From JAGOEF01 sp964511665 (lineage in GTDB: Bacteria; Bacteroidota; Bacteroidia; Bacteroidales; ML635J-15): a stretch of DNA of 64,000 bases. Of the stretch, positions 43,565-51,395 are shown piece after piece (positions within the stretch are counted from its first letter, which is position 1; every line of letters begins with the position of its first letter). The stretch lies in assembly GCA_964511665.1 (NCBI GenBank), contig CAZEHA010000006.1, positions 1 to 64,000 on the forward strand, read 5' to 3'. Position numbers and translations under genes: made by a program. Under the pieces are notes generated by a model. The model did no database searches. It saw nothing but the letters and a program-made list of their open reading frames with translations, and was not told the origin of the DNA.

Positions 43565-44563
43565 TTTAATTTGCAAGAGTATTTTTTCTGAGATTTCTTG
43601 GTTACCCTCTTTACTCACATGGCACTCATCAAGAAAAACGGCCTGTTCGGCATTCAGTAATTCTGTTATATTGAGTACGTAGGAGCAGGTGTCGAGCTGA
43701 TGCTGAATATTGCTGTAGAGAGCTTGCAGACTTTGCGTCCGCAAAGAATTGCTGTTGCTCGACCACGACCAGTTTACCGGTTGCAAGCAGTGTATGTATC
43801 TGATGTTTTTTGCTTTGCAAAAGTCGTAGGTATCTTGTACTCGTTGTGCATAGACCGATGCTATGTTTTGGGAGTTTAGGCTCAATGCTGCATACAACTT
43901 GTTTTCGTCGGCCATCTTGCGTTGTGCGAAATCGAACAGGCGTGCAAGGTTTGGGAAGGCCCCGAAAAAACGACCCGGCAGCGATTGTTTGCCACTGTTG
44001 ATGCCGATTGCCCTGAAGTTGTTCCAATGGTGGGGTGGGAGCAAATCTTCGCAAGGGTAATATCGGTTTATGTCGGCACTTATCAAATCGTTGTAGCCAC
44101 TTATCGAAACAATGATGTCGGGTTGGTAATATTGCAGCACCAGTTGAATCATGATAAACTCTTGTTCTATCACAAAAGCCGGTACACCGGCGTTTATTAC
44201 TTCGAAAGCGGAATCGGGAAACATTCGATGCAATTCGTTTTCGAGTAAGAACGCAATGCTGTGTTCGGGTTCGTTTCCGTAGGCAACACTTCCTCCGGTA
44301 ATTGCAATGCGTGTAACTCCTTCGGGTTTTTTGCGCGTGTAGTTGGTTTTAAACCCATCGGCATTGCGAACTCCGTTTTCGGGCGACAACTTAAAATAGA
44401 AATACGGGTAATCGAGCGTTTCTGTTTTTATCAGGTTCCGGTCTTTAATGCGAAAAACAATTCCCAGAACCATCTCTAGCATAACCAGCGTAATAAAGGC
44501 AATCAGTGTAAATTGCGCGATGCGAAAAAGCAGTTTTTTGAGTTGTTGTTTACGATTCTGCAT
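43562..44563 (-). CDS. Membrane-anchored SGNH/GDSL-type hydrolase
   Basis: 333 residues. A single N-terminal membrane helix (about 13-34) after a basic start places the catalytic part outside the cytoplasm. SGNH elements: block I ITGGSVAYG (about 88-96), the Asn-bearing block SGYNDL (about 157-162), and the C-terminal DECHVSKEGN with the Asp/His pair (about 312-321). A role as O-acyl esterase or transferase on surface glycans is a reasonable guess, given the adjacent sugar kinase. The first 14 bases overlap the end of the sugar kinase gene. Confidence 0.82.
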   Translation of the reverse strand: MQNRKQQLKKLLFRIAQFTLIAFITLVMLEMVLGIVFRIKDRNLIKTETLDYPYFYFKLSPENGVRNADGFKTNYTRKKPEGVTRIAITGGSVAYGNEPEHSIAFLLENELHRMFPDSAFEVINAGVPAFVIEQEFIMIQLVLQYYQPDIIVSISGYNDLISADINRYYPCEDLLPPHHWNNFRAIGINSGKQSLPGRFFGAFPNLARLFDFAQRKMADENKLYAALSLNSQNIASVYAQRVQDTYDFCKAKNIRYIHCLQPVNWSWSSNSNSLRTQSLQALYSNIQHQLDTCSYVLNITELLNAEQAVFLDECHVSKEGNQEISEKILLQIK

Positions 44564-45548
44564 TTTTTATTTCGTCGATGAGTTCCGAAATGCTGATGGG
44601 AACCACTCCCGATTTTTCGCAAACCAGTCCTCCGGCCAGATTGGCAATTTTGGCTGTATCGAGTATCCCCAATTGTGCAGTAAGACATAGCGTAGCCGTA
44701 CTGATAACTGTGTCGCCGGCTCCCGAAACATCGGCAATATCGCGCTTCTCGGCAGGCAGATGGTGCCATTCTTTGCCATTGGTAATAAAAACGCCTTCTT
44801 CCGACAGGGTAATAAACATGATTTGTATTTGCCTTGCCGACATAAATTCTCGTGCATATTCTTTCAGCGAATCGTAATCGGTTTTTGCAATGTTGCATTT
44901 TAATCCATCGCAAAATTCCTTGAAGTTGGGTTTGAATAATGTTACGTGATAGTATTTGTCGAAATTTCGCTTTTTGGGGTCAACGGCTGTGATAATATTA
45001 TTTTTAACGGCAAACTGAGTTAGCTTTGCAATAAGGGCAGGAGTAATCACACCCTTGTCGTAATCTTCGAAAATAATAGCCGAGACCGTTTTTCCTTTAC
45101 ATATTTTTACGATGCGTCGGAATATTGCATCAGATATTTTGTCGGAAATTGCATGCGAAACTTCATCGTCGACACGCAGCAAGTGTTGGTTGTTGCTGAT
45201 GATGCGATTTTTCACTGTTGTTTTACGGTCTGCATCGATAACTATTCCGGCCTCCGACAATTTTTTTTGTTGCAGAAGCTTCTTTAATATTCTTCCTTTT
45301 TCGTCGTTACCGATTACCGAGCACAAAATGGGTTCAGAACCAAGCTCCATAATATTTAGTGCTACATTGGCCGCACCACCGAGTCGGTTTTCGCGATGGG
45401 TAACCGATACAATGGGTATTGGGGCTTCAGGCGATATCCTGTCGACCTTTCCCCACAAATACGAATCAATCATCACATCGCCAACAATAAGAATGGTTTT
45501 TCCCGAAAACGCTTTGTGCAATTCATGTGGATCAATCGAAAGAGTCAT
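44550..45548 (-). CDS. PfkB-family kinase resembling the D-glycero-beta-D-manno-heptose-7-phosphate kinase domain
   Basis: 332 residues. Similar to the kinase half (domain I) of HldE/RfaE, which adds a 1-phosphate to heptose-7-phosphate for lipopolysaccharide core synthesis. Visible motifs: VGDVMIDSYLWG near the start, SPEAPIPIV, the substrate loop RLGGAANVALN (PfkB motif 1), and the anion-hole/catalytic DVSGAGDTV at 273-281. The fused nucleotidyltransferase domain found in enterobacterial HldE is absent. The downstream SGNH gene overlaps by 14 bases. Other PfkB sugar kinase specificities are possible. Confidence 0.88.
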   Translation of the reverse strand: MTLSIDPHELHKAFSGKTILIVGDVMIDSYLWGKVDRISPEAPIPIVSVTHRENRLGGAANVALNIMELGSEPILCSVIGNDEKGRILKKLLQQKKLSEAGIVIDADRKTTVKNRIISNNQHLLRVDDEVSHAISDKISDAIFRRIVKICKGKTVSAIIFEDYDKGVITPALIAKLTQFAVKNNIITAVDPKKRNFDKYYHVTLFKPNFKEFCDGLKCNIAKTDYDSLKEYAREFMSARQIQIMFITLSEEGVFITNGKEWHHLPAEKRDIADVSGAGDTVISTATLCLTAQLGILDTAKIANLAGGLVCEKSGVVPISISELIDEIKNAES

Positions 45549-45591
45549 ATTCAGAATTTTTCCGGGTAAATATAATAATTATAAGCCATGA

Positions 45592-46662
45592 TTAAAAAAT
45601 CATAATTTTTTGAGTAAACAACTCTGTATCGCTGTGCATCATCACACAGTAGCAACCCTTATTATAGTTGCTGATGTCAATTTGAATTTCGTTGCAATTG
45701 CTGTATTCCTTGCTAAACATAGTATTGCCGAAGCTATCGAGAATACGAATATGAATTGTGATATAGTTTTGTGGCGTTACCACATATACCCAATCGTTGG
45801 CTGGATTTGGAAAAACCTGTGTTTTACTCAGGCTGTAGAAATAAGCGGTTTGATAATTGGGGTCCCATATTGCATCGGCATATTCGGGGTTGTCGATAAA
45901 TGGATTGCGGTTGCCCTGAATGGCATACACAGTATTGTTGCGGTTTATTTCCTTGGTGCTTACGGGGTCGGAGTGATGCCATTGCAACAACATTTCGAGA
46001 GGCTTCGGATTAATACTGCTTCGGTTAACCATACTGTTGTAGTTTGCCGGCCATGAAGCATCTTCGGTATAGTATCGTGTTGACATATAGAAATAGGTGC
46101 GGGCAAAATCGCCTTTATACTCGTCGATGGGTTCAAACACCGTAACCCCTGTCCATCCTGAATAGTTTGATGTTCCAACTTTTGAACCGTTTTGCGATGT
46201 CCACGATGATGAGCCCACCTCACCGAAAGGGTGGTTGCTGCGTCTGTTGTTTACATAGCCGTCGGTTGGGTATAGATGAAATAAATCGCTGTAGGCAGGA
46301 TACGAATCGTTGAACCATGAAGCCGGCCACGAATGTTCACGGTTGAAGCAGTCTCCTTCGTTGTTGTAGTTTCCACATTCATCGCTTGAATTATACATAT
46401 AGGTGTATGGTGGTGTGCCTCCGGGAACATCGCTGTACATATCCCATACGGTATTGTTACTTTTTTTATCGGTCGATTCAAAATGGGTGTATAAGCTACT
46501 ATACGATACCGAATTGTGATCGTCGATTATGTTGTGTAGCGCAGCTCGTAATGCTAATCCCGTGAGACCCTGAGCCGAATTGTAATAGCCTGCAGGTGCT
46601 TGAGAAAAAAGATTTACATAGAAAAACAGGCTTAATGCAATGATAGAGAAAATACGAAACAT
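45592..46662 (-). CDS. Secreted endonuclease I family nuclease with a T9SS type A sorting domain
   Basis: 356 residues with a signal peptide (LFSQ near residue 21). The endonuclease I (EndA/NucM, PF04231-type) catalytic region has NREHSWPASWF (His at about 110), HLYPTDGYVNNRRSNHPFG (about 129-147) and GDFARTYFYMSTRY. This is a beta-beta-alpha-metal nuclease acting non-specifically on DNA or RNA. From about residue 285 a C-terminal domain begins TQVFPNPANDW and ends KIMIF, the type IX secretion signal. It starts 5 bases after the EEP nuclease gene ends, so the two are one transcription unit. Confidence 0.93.
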   Translation of the reverse strand: MFRIFSIIALSLFFYVNLFSQAPAGYYNSAQGLTGLALRAALHNIIDDHNSVSYSSLYTHFESTDKKSNNTVWDMYSDVPGGTPPYTYMYNSSDECGNYNNEGDCFNREHSWPASWFNDSYPAYSDLFHLYPTDGYVNNRRSNHPFGEVGSSSWTSQNGSKVGTSNYSGWTGVTVFEPIDEYKGDFARTYFYMSTRYYTEDASWPANYNSMVNRSSINPKPLEMLLQWHHSDPVSTKEINRNNTVYAIQGNRNPFIDNPEYADAIWDPNYQTAYFYSLSKTQVFPNPANDWVYVVTPQNYITIHIRILDSFGNTMFSKEYSNCNEIQIDISNYNKGCYCVMMHSDTELFTQKIMIF

Positions 46663-46667
46663 AAGGC

Positions 46668-47705
46668 TTATTTTTTTTCTTTAATCAAATAAATAAACAC
46701 CGGAAAGTGATCGCTATAACCTTCCATGTAGGTATCGCCAACATAGGTTCGTAATGGATATCCCTTGAAACGTCCTTCGGGCTGCATCAGAAAAGTTTTG
46801 TTGAAAACATGAGCCGAATAGAACAGCAGCCTCGACGATTCTTTATTCAGCAAGCTGGTTGTAATAATAAACTGGTCGAATAAATTCCACGAGTCGCGCC
46901 AGGCCAACGACCCTACGCCTTTTTTATACAAGTCGTACATAGGGTTGAACAATTGTGTTTCGCTAATTTCATCGCGGCTGAAAGAGGCTTTTAAGGTTTT
47001 TTGTACACTGTGGTTGGTCGGGTCGTCGTTTAGGTCTCCTAAAAGCACAATTTGAGCATCGTTGTTACATTTCCTTATCGAATCTACAATTTGTATGCTG
47101 AGTTCGGCGGCTTCTATGCGGAGCTGACGGCTGCGTTTCTCGCCTCCTCTTCGCGATGGCCAGTGCATTACAACAAAATGAATTTCTTCGCCAAGCAAAC
47201 GGCCACTAACCAACAGGTGATCGCGCGATTGAAAAGTAACTCCCCGCGAAAAATAAATCCGGTGTGTTACCGAATTGGTGGGTTCAAAGAAATCGGGACG
47301 GTATAACAATGCAACATCAACGCCTCTGAGATACCACGAATCGTAGTGCACTATTTTGTAATTATACGGTTTCATGGCAGGTGCATCGACCAAATCTTGC
47401 AGCACCATTCGGTTTTCTACTTCGCACAATCCGATTACCGCCGGAGGTTCACCTGTTTTTTCGGCACCAATCTTAACAATGGTGGTTGAAAGGCGCTCTA
47501 TTTTCTTAAAGTATTTTTCGCTATTCCAGTTTTTATTGCTTTGCGGGTTATATTCTTTTTCATCAACTTCGGGTTGATTGATGGTGTCGAAGAGGTTCTC
47601 AACATTATAAAAGGCTATGGTAGCAATGTGAAATTCCTTTTTTTCCTGCGACAATAGGGTGATACTCACCGCCAATAAACAGGCTATAAATAGTGCTCGT
47701 ATCAT
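46668..47705 (-). CDS. Secreted endonuclease/exonuclease/phosphatase (EEP) family protein
   Basis: 345 residues from the ATG at 47705; a TTG nine bases upstream is less likely. Signal peptide (about 1-20, ITLLSQ). EEP motifs: ATIAFYNVENLFDT near the start, ICEVENR (metal-binding Glu, here GLCEVENR), GVDVALLYRP, ILLGDLNDDP and the final SDHFPVFIYL with the catalytic Asp/His. Substrate could be DNA or a phosphodiester; the neighbouring endonuclease I suggests extracellular nucleic acids. No sorting domain, so probably periplasmic. Confidence 0.9.
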   Translation of the reverse strand: MIRALFIACLLAVSITLLSQEKKEFHIATIAFYNVENLFDTINQPEVDEKEYNPQSNKNWNSEKYFKKIERLSTTIVKIGAEKTGEPPAVIGLCEVENRMVLQDLVDAPAMKPYNYKIVHYDSWYLRGVDVALLYRPDFFEPTNSVTHRIYFSRGVTFQSRDHLLVSGRLLGEEIHFVVMHWPSRRGGEKRSRQLRIEAAELSIQIVDSIRKCNNDAQIVLLGDLNDDPTNHSVQKTLKASFSRDEISETQLFNPMYDLYKKGVGSLAWRDSWNLFDQFIITTSLLNKESSRLLFYSAHVFNKTFLMQPEGRFKGYPLRTYVGDTYMEGYSDHFPVFIYLIKEKK

Positions 47706-47775
47706 TTGCGTCAAAATAAATGTATTTCACTGCAAATATAGCAGCTTTTCTGTGAATGCTTGCGAAATTATCAGC

Positions 47776-48708
47776 CTATTCTACATTGTGCTTTTTGATA
47801 TACGAAAAAATGGCTCCCTCTTTAATGGAATACCTCGAGTGAATTATATGTTTTAAATGGAGCCGTTGTATTAAATGCTGCACAAATGCCAACGCCAGCG
47901 GCATCAGGTCAACCCTCATGGCTTCCATGCCCTCTAAGGCCAGCCGCTGTTCACGGTTGAGTGTAAACATCTTTCGGCAAACAATGTCGAAGTCGGCTAC
48001 ACTTATTGTGTGCCTGTTCATATGAAACAACGATGTGTTGTTGCTACATCTGATAATGCTCGACAGGGTTTCGAATGTGCCCGATGAGCCGGCCAAAGTA
48101 TCGATATTGTATAATTTCATTTCGCTGTATAGCTCCGATAACACTTTATCGATATAATCGAACACCGGTATTAAATTGTTGTTAATGAGTGGGTCTGCTA
48201 ACTGAAACATGTTTAGCAAACGCGAAATGCCCAAATCGAAGCTTTTCTTCCATAATATGGTTTCGCCCTCGAATATAACAAATTCGTTGCTGCCTCCTCC
48301 AATGTCGAGTAACAGCATGGGTTTGTCGGTGTACTCTATGGCCCTCAGCACACCACTGTGAATTAGTTGTGCTTCGTCGCTGCCGCTTAATATCTTAAAC
48401 CCGATTCCGGTTTCTTTTTTTAGCAATTCCACAATGTGTGCACCATTATCAGAGCTTCTGACGCCCGATGTGGCATTGGCAATTACAACATCGGCATGAT
48501 GCAGTTCAATTAGATTTGAATATTCACTTACAATTTCGAGGCATCTTGCAACAGCATCCTGCGCAATAGTTTTGGCGTTTACACTGTTCTTCAGCAGCAT
48601 TACTGCCCGTTTTTCGAGGCATACCGTTTCTAGTCGATTGTTGTTATAATCGGCAATGAGCAAATTGCAGGTATTGGTACCCAAATCGATGGAAGCAAAT
48701 CGTTGCAT
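47776..48708 (-). CDS. Ppx/GppA family phosphatase
   Basis: 310 residues, the short form with a single Ppx-GppA fold. Members hydrolyse polyphosphate or (p)ppGpp pentaphosphate. Phosphate-binding loops: IDLGTNTCNLLI (residues 7-18) and LLDIGGGSNEF (about 142-152). The strand that usually reads ATSA(L/V)R is ATSGVRSS here, a mild variation. The C-terminal SRYSIKEG is the family motif usually written S.YGLREG. It begins 4 bases after the ABC permease gene ends. Confidence 0.92.
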   Translation of the reverse strand: MQRFASIDLGTNTCNLLIADYNNNRLETVCLEKRAVMLLKNSVNAKTIAQDAVARCLEIVSEYSNLIELHHADVVIANATSGVRSSDNGAHIVELLKKETGIGFKILSGSDEAQLIHSGVLRAIEYTDKPMLLLDIGGGSNEFVIFEGETILWKKSFDLGISRLLNMFQLADPLINNNLIPVFDYIDKVLSELYSEMKLYNIDTLAGSSGTFETLSSIIRCSNNTSLFHMNRHTISVADFDIVCRKMFTLNREQRLALEGMEAMRVDLMPLALAFVQHLIQRLHLKHIIHSRYSIKEGAIFSYIKKHNVE

Positions 48709-48712
48709 CGAG

Positions 48713-50107
48713 TTAGTTTTTATAGCGCAGCCATTTCCACAACTCTTTGTAATTCACTTTTTTACCGTACATTAATATGCCAGTGCGATATATTTTAGCA
48801 GCCATCCAAACCATAAACACAAAACTGATTACCAGCAGAGCCATCGATATGATAACATCCTGAATGGGAACTTCAAAAGGAATGCGAACCATCATAACAA
48901 TGGGAGAGGTAAATGGTATTATCGAGAACCAGTAGGCCAGGCTACCGCTTGGGTTGTTGATTGCCGACACCATAACAATAATGCCGAGAACAAGAGGAAT
49001 GGTTACCGGCAACATAAATTGTTGTGTGTCGGTTTCGTTATCAACGGCAGCCCCAATTGCAGCAAACATAGCTGCATACAGCAGGTAGCCACCCATAAAA
49101 TAGAAGAGAAACATGCCGATAACCAATGGGAAATTAATAGCTTTTATCGAATTGAAAACTTCAGAGAACTGTGCAGCACCTTCGTCCACGGCCTTGTCGG
49201 CATCAATAAGTGTTCGCCCGGTGCTGTCGGTGGGTACCTGTGCCATTTCGGCAATTTTCGAAGTGTCAATCAGCACCGCCTGAGCAACAGTAACCAACCC
49301 GAATGTGAGAACTACCCAAAGCAAAAACTGGGTTAGGCCTACCAAAGCTACCCCGATTATTTTCCCCATCATCAGCTGATAGGGTTTTACCGATGAAACA
49401 ATTACCTCAACTATTCTACTGGTTTTTTCTTCGATTACACCACGCATTACCATGGACCCGTACATAAACACAAACATATAAATCAGAAATCCCGAAATGT
49501 AACCCAAAATCATCGATATTTCGGTTGATGTTTGTGTTTCTACACCATCTTCACCAAGTTTATAAGTAATCACATTAACATTGGAGTTCACCACGCGAAG
49601 TATTTCTTGCATCGATTCGGGTGTGATGCCTAGGTCTTTCCCTTTTTCGGCCAGTTTAATGTCTTCGATGTGTTTTTCGAGGCAGTTGGCAATGTGCATT
49701 TTTAACCCGAGATTGGGTTGTTGGTAACTGAACAGCTGCACGCGCCCGGTACCCATGTTAATTACATTATGTGGTATGTACAATAAAGCATAGTACTTTG
49801 AGTCTTTTAATTGATTTTTTGCCGAATCCATGCTCATGTTCAACATATAATCAAATTTGATGAACTCAGTATCTTTTAGTATTCTGATGTCAATTTTACC
49901 GTCATCGCTGGTTATAGGGGCAAACAAATACGAATCGTCGATAACGGCAACATACTTCAGTTCGTCTTCTTCCATTTGAGCCAGCAGGGCAGGGGCAACC
50001 ATCAGTGCTGCAAATAGCAAGGGACCTAGTATGGTCATTATGATGAACGATTTTTTCTTTACGCGGGTTACATATTCCCGTTGTATGATAAGACCTGTTT
50101 TACTCAT
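48713..50107 (-). CDS. ABC-2 type transporter permease (NatB/CcmB-like)
   Basis: 464 residues. One N-terminal membrane helix (about 20-43), a large extracytoplasmic domain (about 45-215), then five to six C-terminal helices. Conserved cytoplasmic loop VIEEKTSRIVEVIVSSVKPYQLMMGKIIG (about 227-255) is the diagnostic NatB/ABC-2 segment that contacts the ATPase. Substrate unknown; the family includes sodium exporters and drug or lipid exporters. Its ATPase is encoded 34 bases upstream. Confidence 0.91.
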   Translation of the reverse strand: MSKTGLIIQREYVTRVKKKSFIIMTILGPLLFAALMVAPALLAQMEEDELKYVAVIDDSYLFAPITSDDGKIDIRILKDTEFIKFDYMLNMSMDSAKNQLKDSKYYALLYIPHNVINMGTGRVQLFSYQQPNLGLKMHIANCLEKHIEDIKLAEKGKDLGITPESMQEILRVVNSNVNVITYKLGEDGVETQTSTEISMILGYISGFLIYMFVFMYGSMVMRGVIEEKTSRIVEVIVSSVKPYQLMMGKIIGVALVGLTQFLLWVVLTFGLVTVAQAVLIDTSKIAEMAQVPTDSTGRTLIDADKAVDEGAAQFSEVFNSIKAINFPLVIGMFLFYFMGGYLLYAAMFAAIGAAVDNETDTQQFMLPVTIPLVLGIIVMVSAINNPSGSLAYWFSIIPFTSPIVMMVRIPFEVPIQDVIISMALLVISFVFMVWMAAKIYRTGILMYGKKVNYKELWKWLRYKN

Positions 50108-50141
50108 TTTGTTGTATGCTTAATAATAATTAACATCTGAA

Positions 50142-51086
50142 CTAATTGATTTTTGTCTCGTTGCTTGGCCCCGACGATTGAACGGCTTTAATAAATATGT
50201 CGTTCATGCTGGGCTTCACCATTTCGAACGATTTCATATTTCCAAATTGCAGCATGTGTTTAATCAGGTCGTTTTGGCTCATCGATGAGTCGGTTAAACG
50301 AAGTTTTATGCTGCTAATACCGTTGTTTTCTGCAGTTTCGATAATTTCGTAGTTGGTGGCTAATGTAGCAGCCAGTTTCTGAAAATAGCCAAGATAGGTA
50401 AACTCATAAATGCCGCTTGCATATGTATCGCGAACATCGTTTATATTGCCGTCGAGGATTTTGCGCGATTTGTTGATGAGTGCTATATGGTCGCAAATTT
50501 CTTCGACCGAGGCCATATTGTGCGTCGAAAATAAAATGGTGGCCCCATCAAAGCGGAGTTTTAAAATTTCTTGCTTTAGTAAGTTGGTATTTATCGGATC
50601 GAAACCACTGAAAGGCTCGTCAAAAATCAGCAGACGGGGCTTGTGAAGTATAGTAATAATGAATTGTACCTTTTGCTGCATCCCTTTCGATAACTCTTCA
50701 ACTTTCTTGTCCCACCATTCGGTAATCTCAAATTTTTCGAACCAGTATTTCAGTTGTTTGAATGCGTCATGGCGGTTTAACCCCTTCAATCGACTCAGGT
50801 ATAGTGCCTGTTCGCCTACTTTCATCTTTTTGTACAATCCCCTTTCTTCGGGTAGATATCCGATGCTGTGAATGTGTTTGGCCGATAGTTTTTCTCCGTC
50901 AATATAAATACTTCCGCTATCGGGTGCGGTTATCTGATTCAAAATCCTGATAAAGGTGGTTTTTCCGGCACCATTAGGCCCCAAGAGCCCAAAAATACTG
51001 TTCTGTGGTACCGCGAGGTCGAGGCTGTCGAGAGCCAAATGACCCGAATACCGTTTTACAACCTGTGTGGCAGTTAAAAAACTCAT
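50142..51086 (-). CDS. ABC transporter ATP-binding protein (NatA-like)
   Basis: 314 residues from the ATG at 51086; an upstream in-frame start at 51113 adds nine non-conserved residues. Walker A GPNGAGKTT (about 35-43), Q-loop region GYLPEERGLYKKM, signature LSKGMQQKVQ, Walker B LLIFDEPFSGFDP and switch His in STHN. The C-terminal ~75 residues form a DUF4162-like extension typical of NatA-type ATPases. Works with the permease at 48713-50107. First gene of the long minus-strand run to 43562. Confidence 0.94.
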   Translation of the reverse strand: MSFLTATQVVKRYSGHLALDSLDLAVPQNSIFGLLGPNGAGKTTFIRILNQITAPDSGSIYIDGEKLSAKHIHSIGYLPEERGLYKKMKVGEQALYLSRLKGLNRHDAFKQLKYWFEKFEITEWWDKKVEELSKGMQQKVQFIITILHKPRLLIFDEPFSGFDPINTNLLKQEILKLRFDGATILFSTHNMASVEEICDHIALINKSRKILDGNINDVRDTYASGIYEFTYLGYFQKLAATLATNYEIIETAENNGISSIKLRLTDSSMSQNDLIKHMLQFGNMKSFEMVKPSMNDIFIKAVQSSGPSNETKIN

Positions 51087-51395
51087 GTTTTCAATTTTTT
51101 GCGAAGATAGCAATTTTGATGTGCTTTGACCCCGGTTAACATTTCTTTTAGAAATAACTTTTTAACTGTCGAGCATATTTTATGGCAGACCATTTTGTTA
51201 TGATATATGCCGTATATATAAAAATAGCAAGAAAGTCCTATTGTAATTGTCTTAATATTAGGCAATTGACGTTTATTGCTGATTTGTGAATAGAATTTAA
51301 CATTTTTTTTCGCATATTATCTAATAATGTATTAAATTTGGAGCGAGGAAAATGTGTTCTGAAGAATTTTTTAAGTAACTATAAATTAACAGCTT
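51087..51395. other. Divergent intergenic region upstream of the giant surface protein
   Basis: About 309 AT-rich bases separating the minus-strand ABC operon from the plus-strand giant gene. It holds the putative plus-strand -7 element at 51333-51340 (separate entry). On the minus strand TATCTTCG reads near 51102-51109, one base away from the -7 consensus. No gene or repeat seen. Confidence 0.5.
51333..51340 (+). promoter_or_regulatory. Putative -7 promoter element of the giant surface protein gene
   Basis: TAAATTTG fits TAnnTTTG. Upstream, at the expected -33 distance, there is a T-rich stretch (51303-51310) but no clean TTG. The ATG is 55 bases downstream. Confidence 0.4.
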
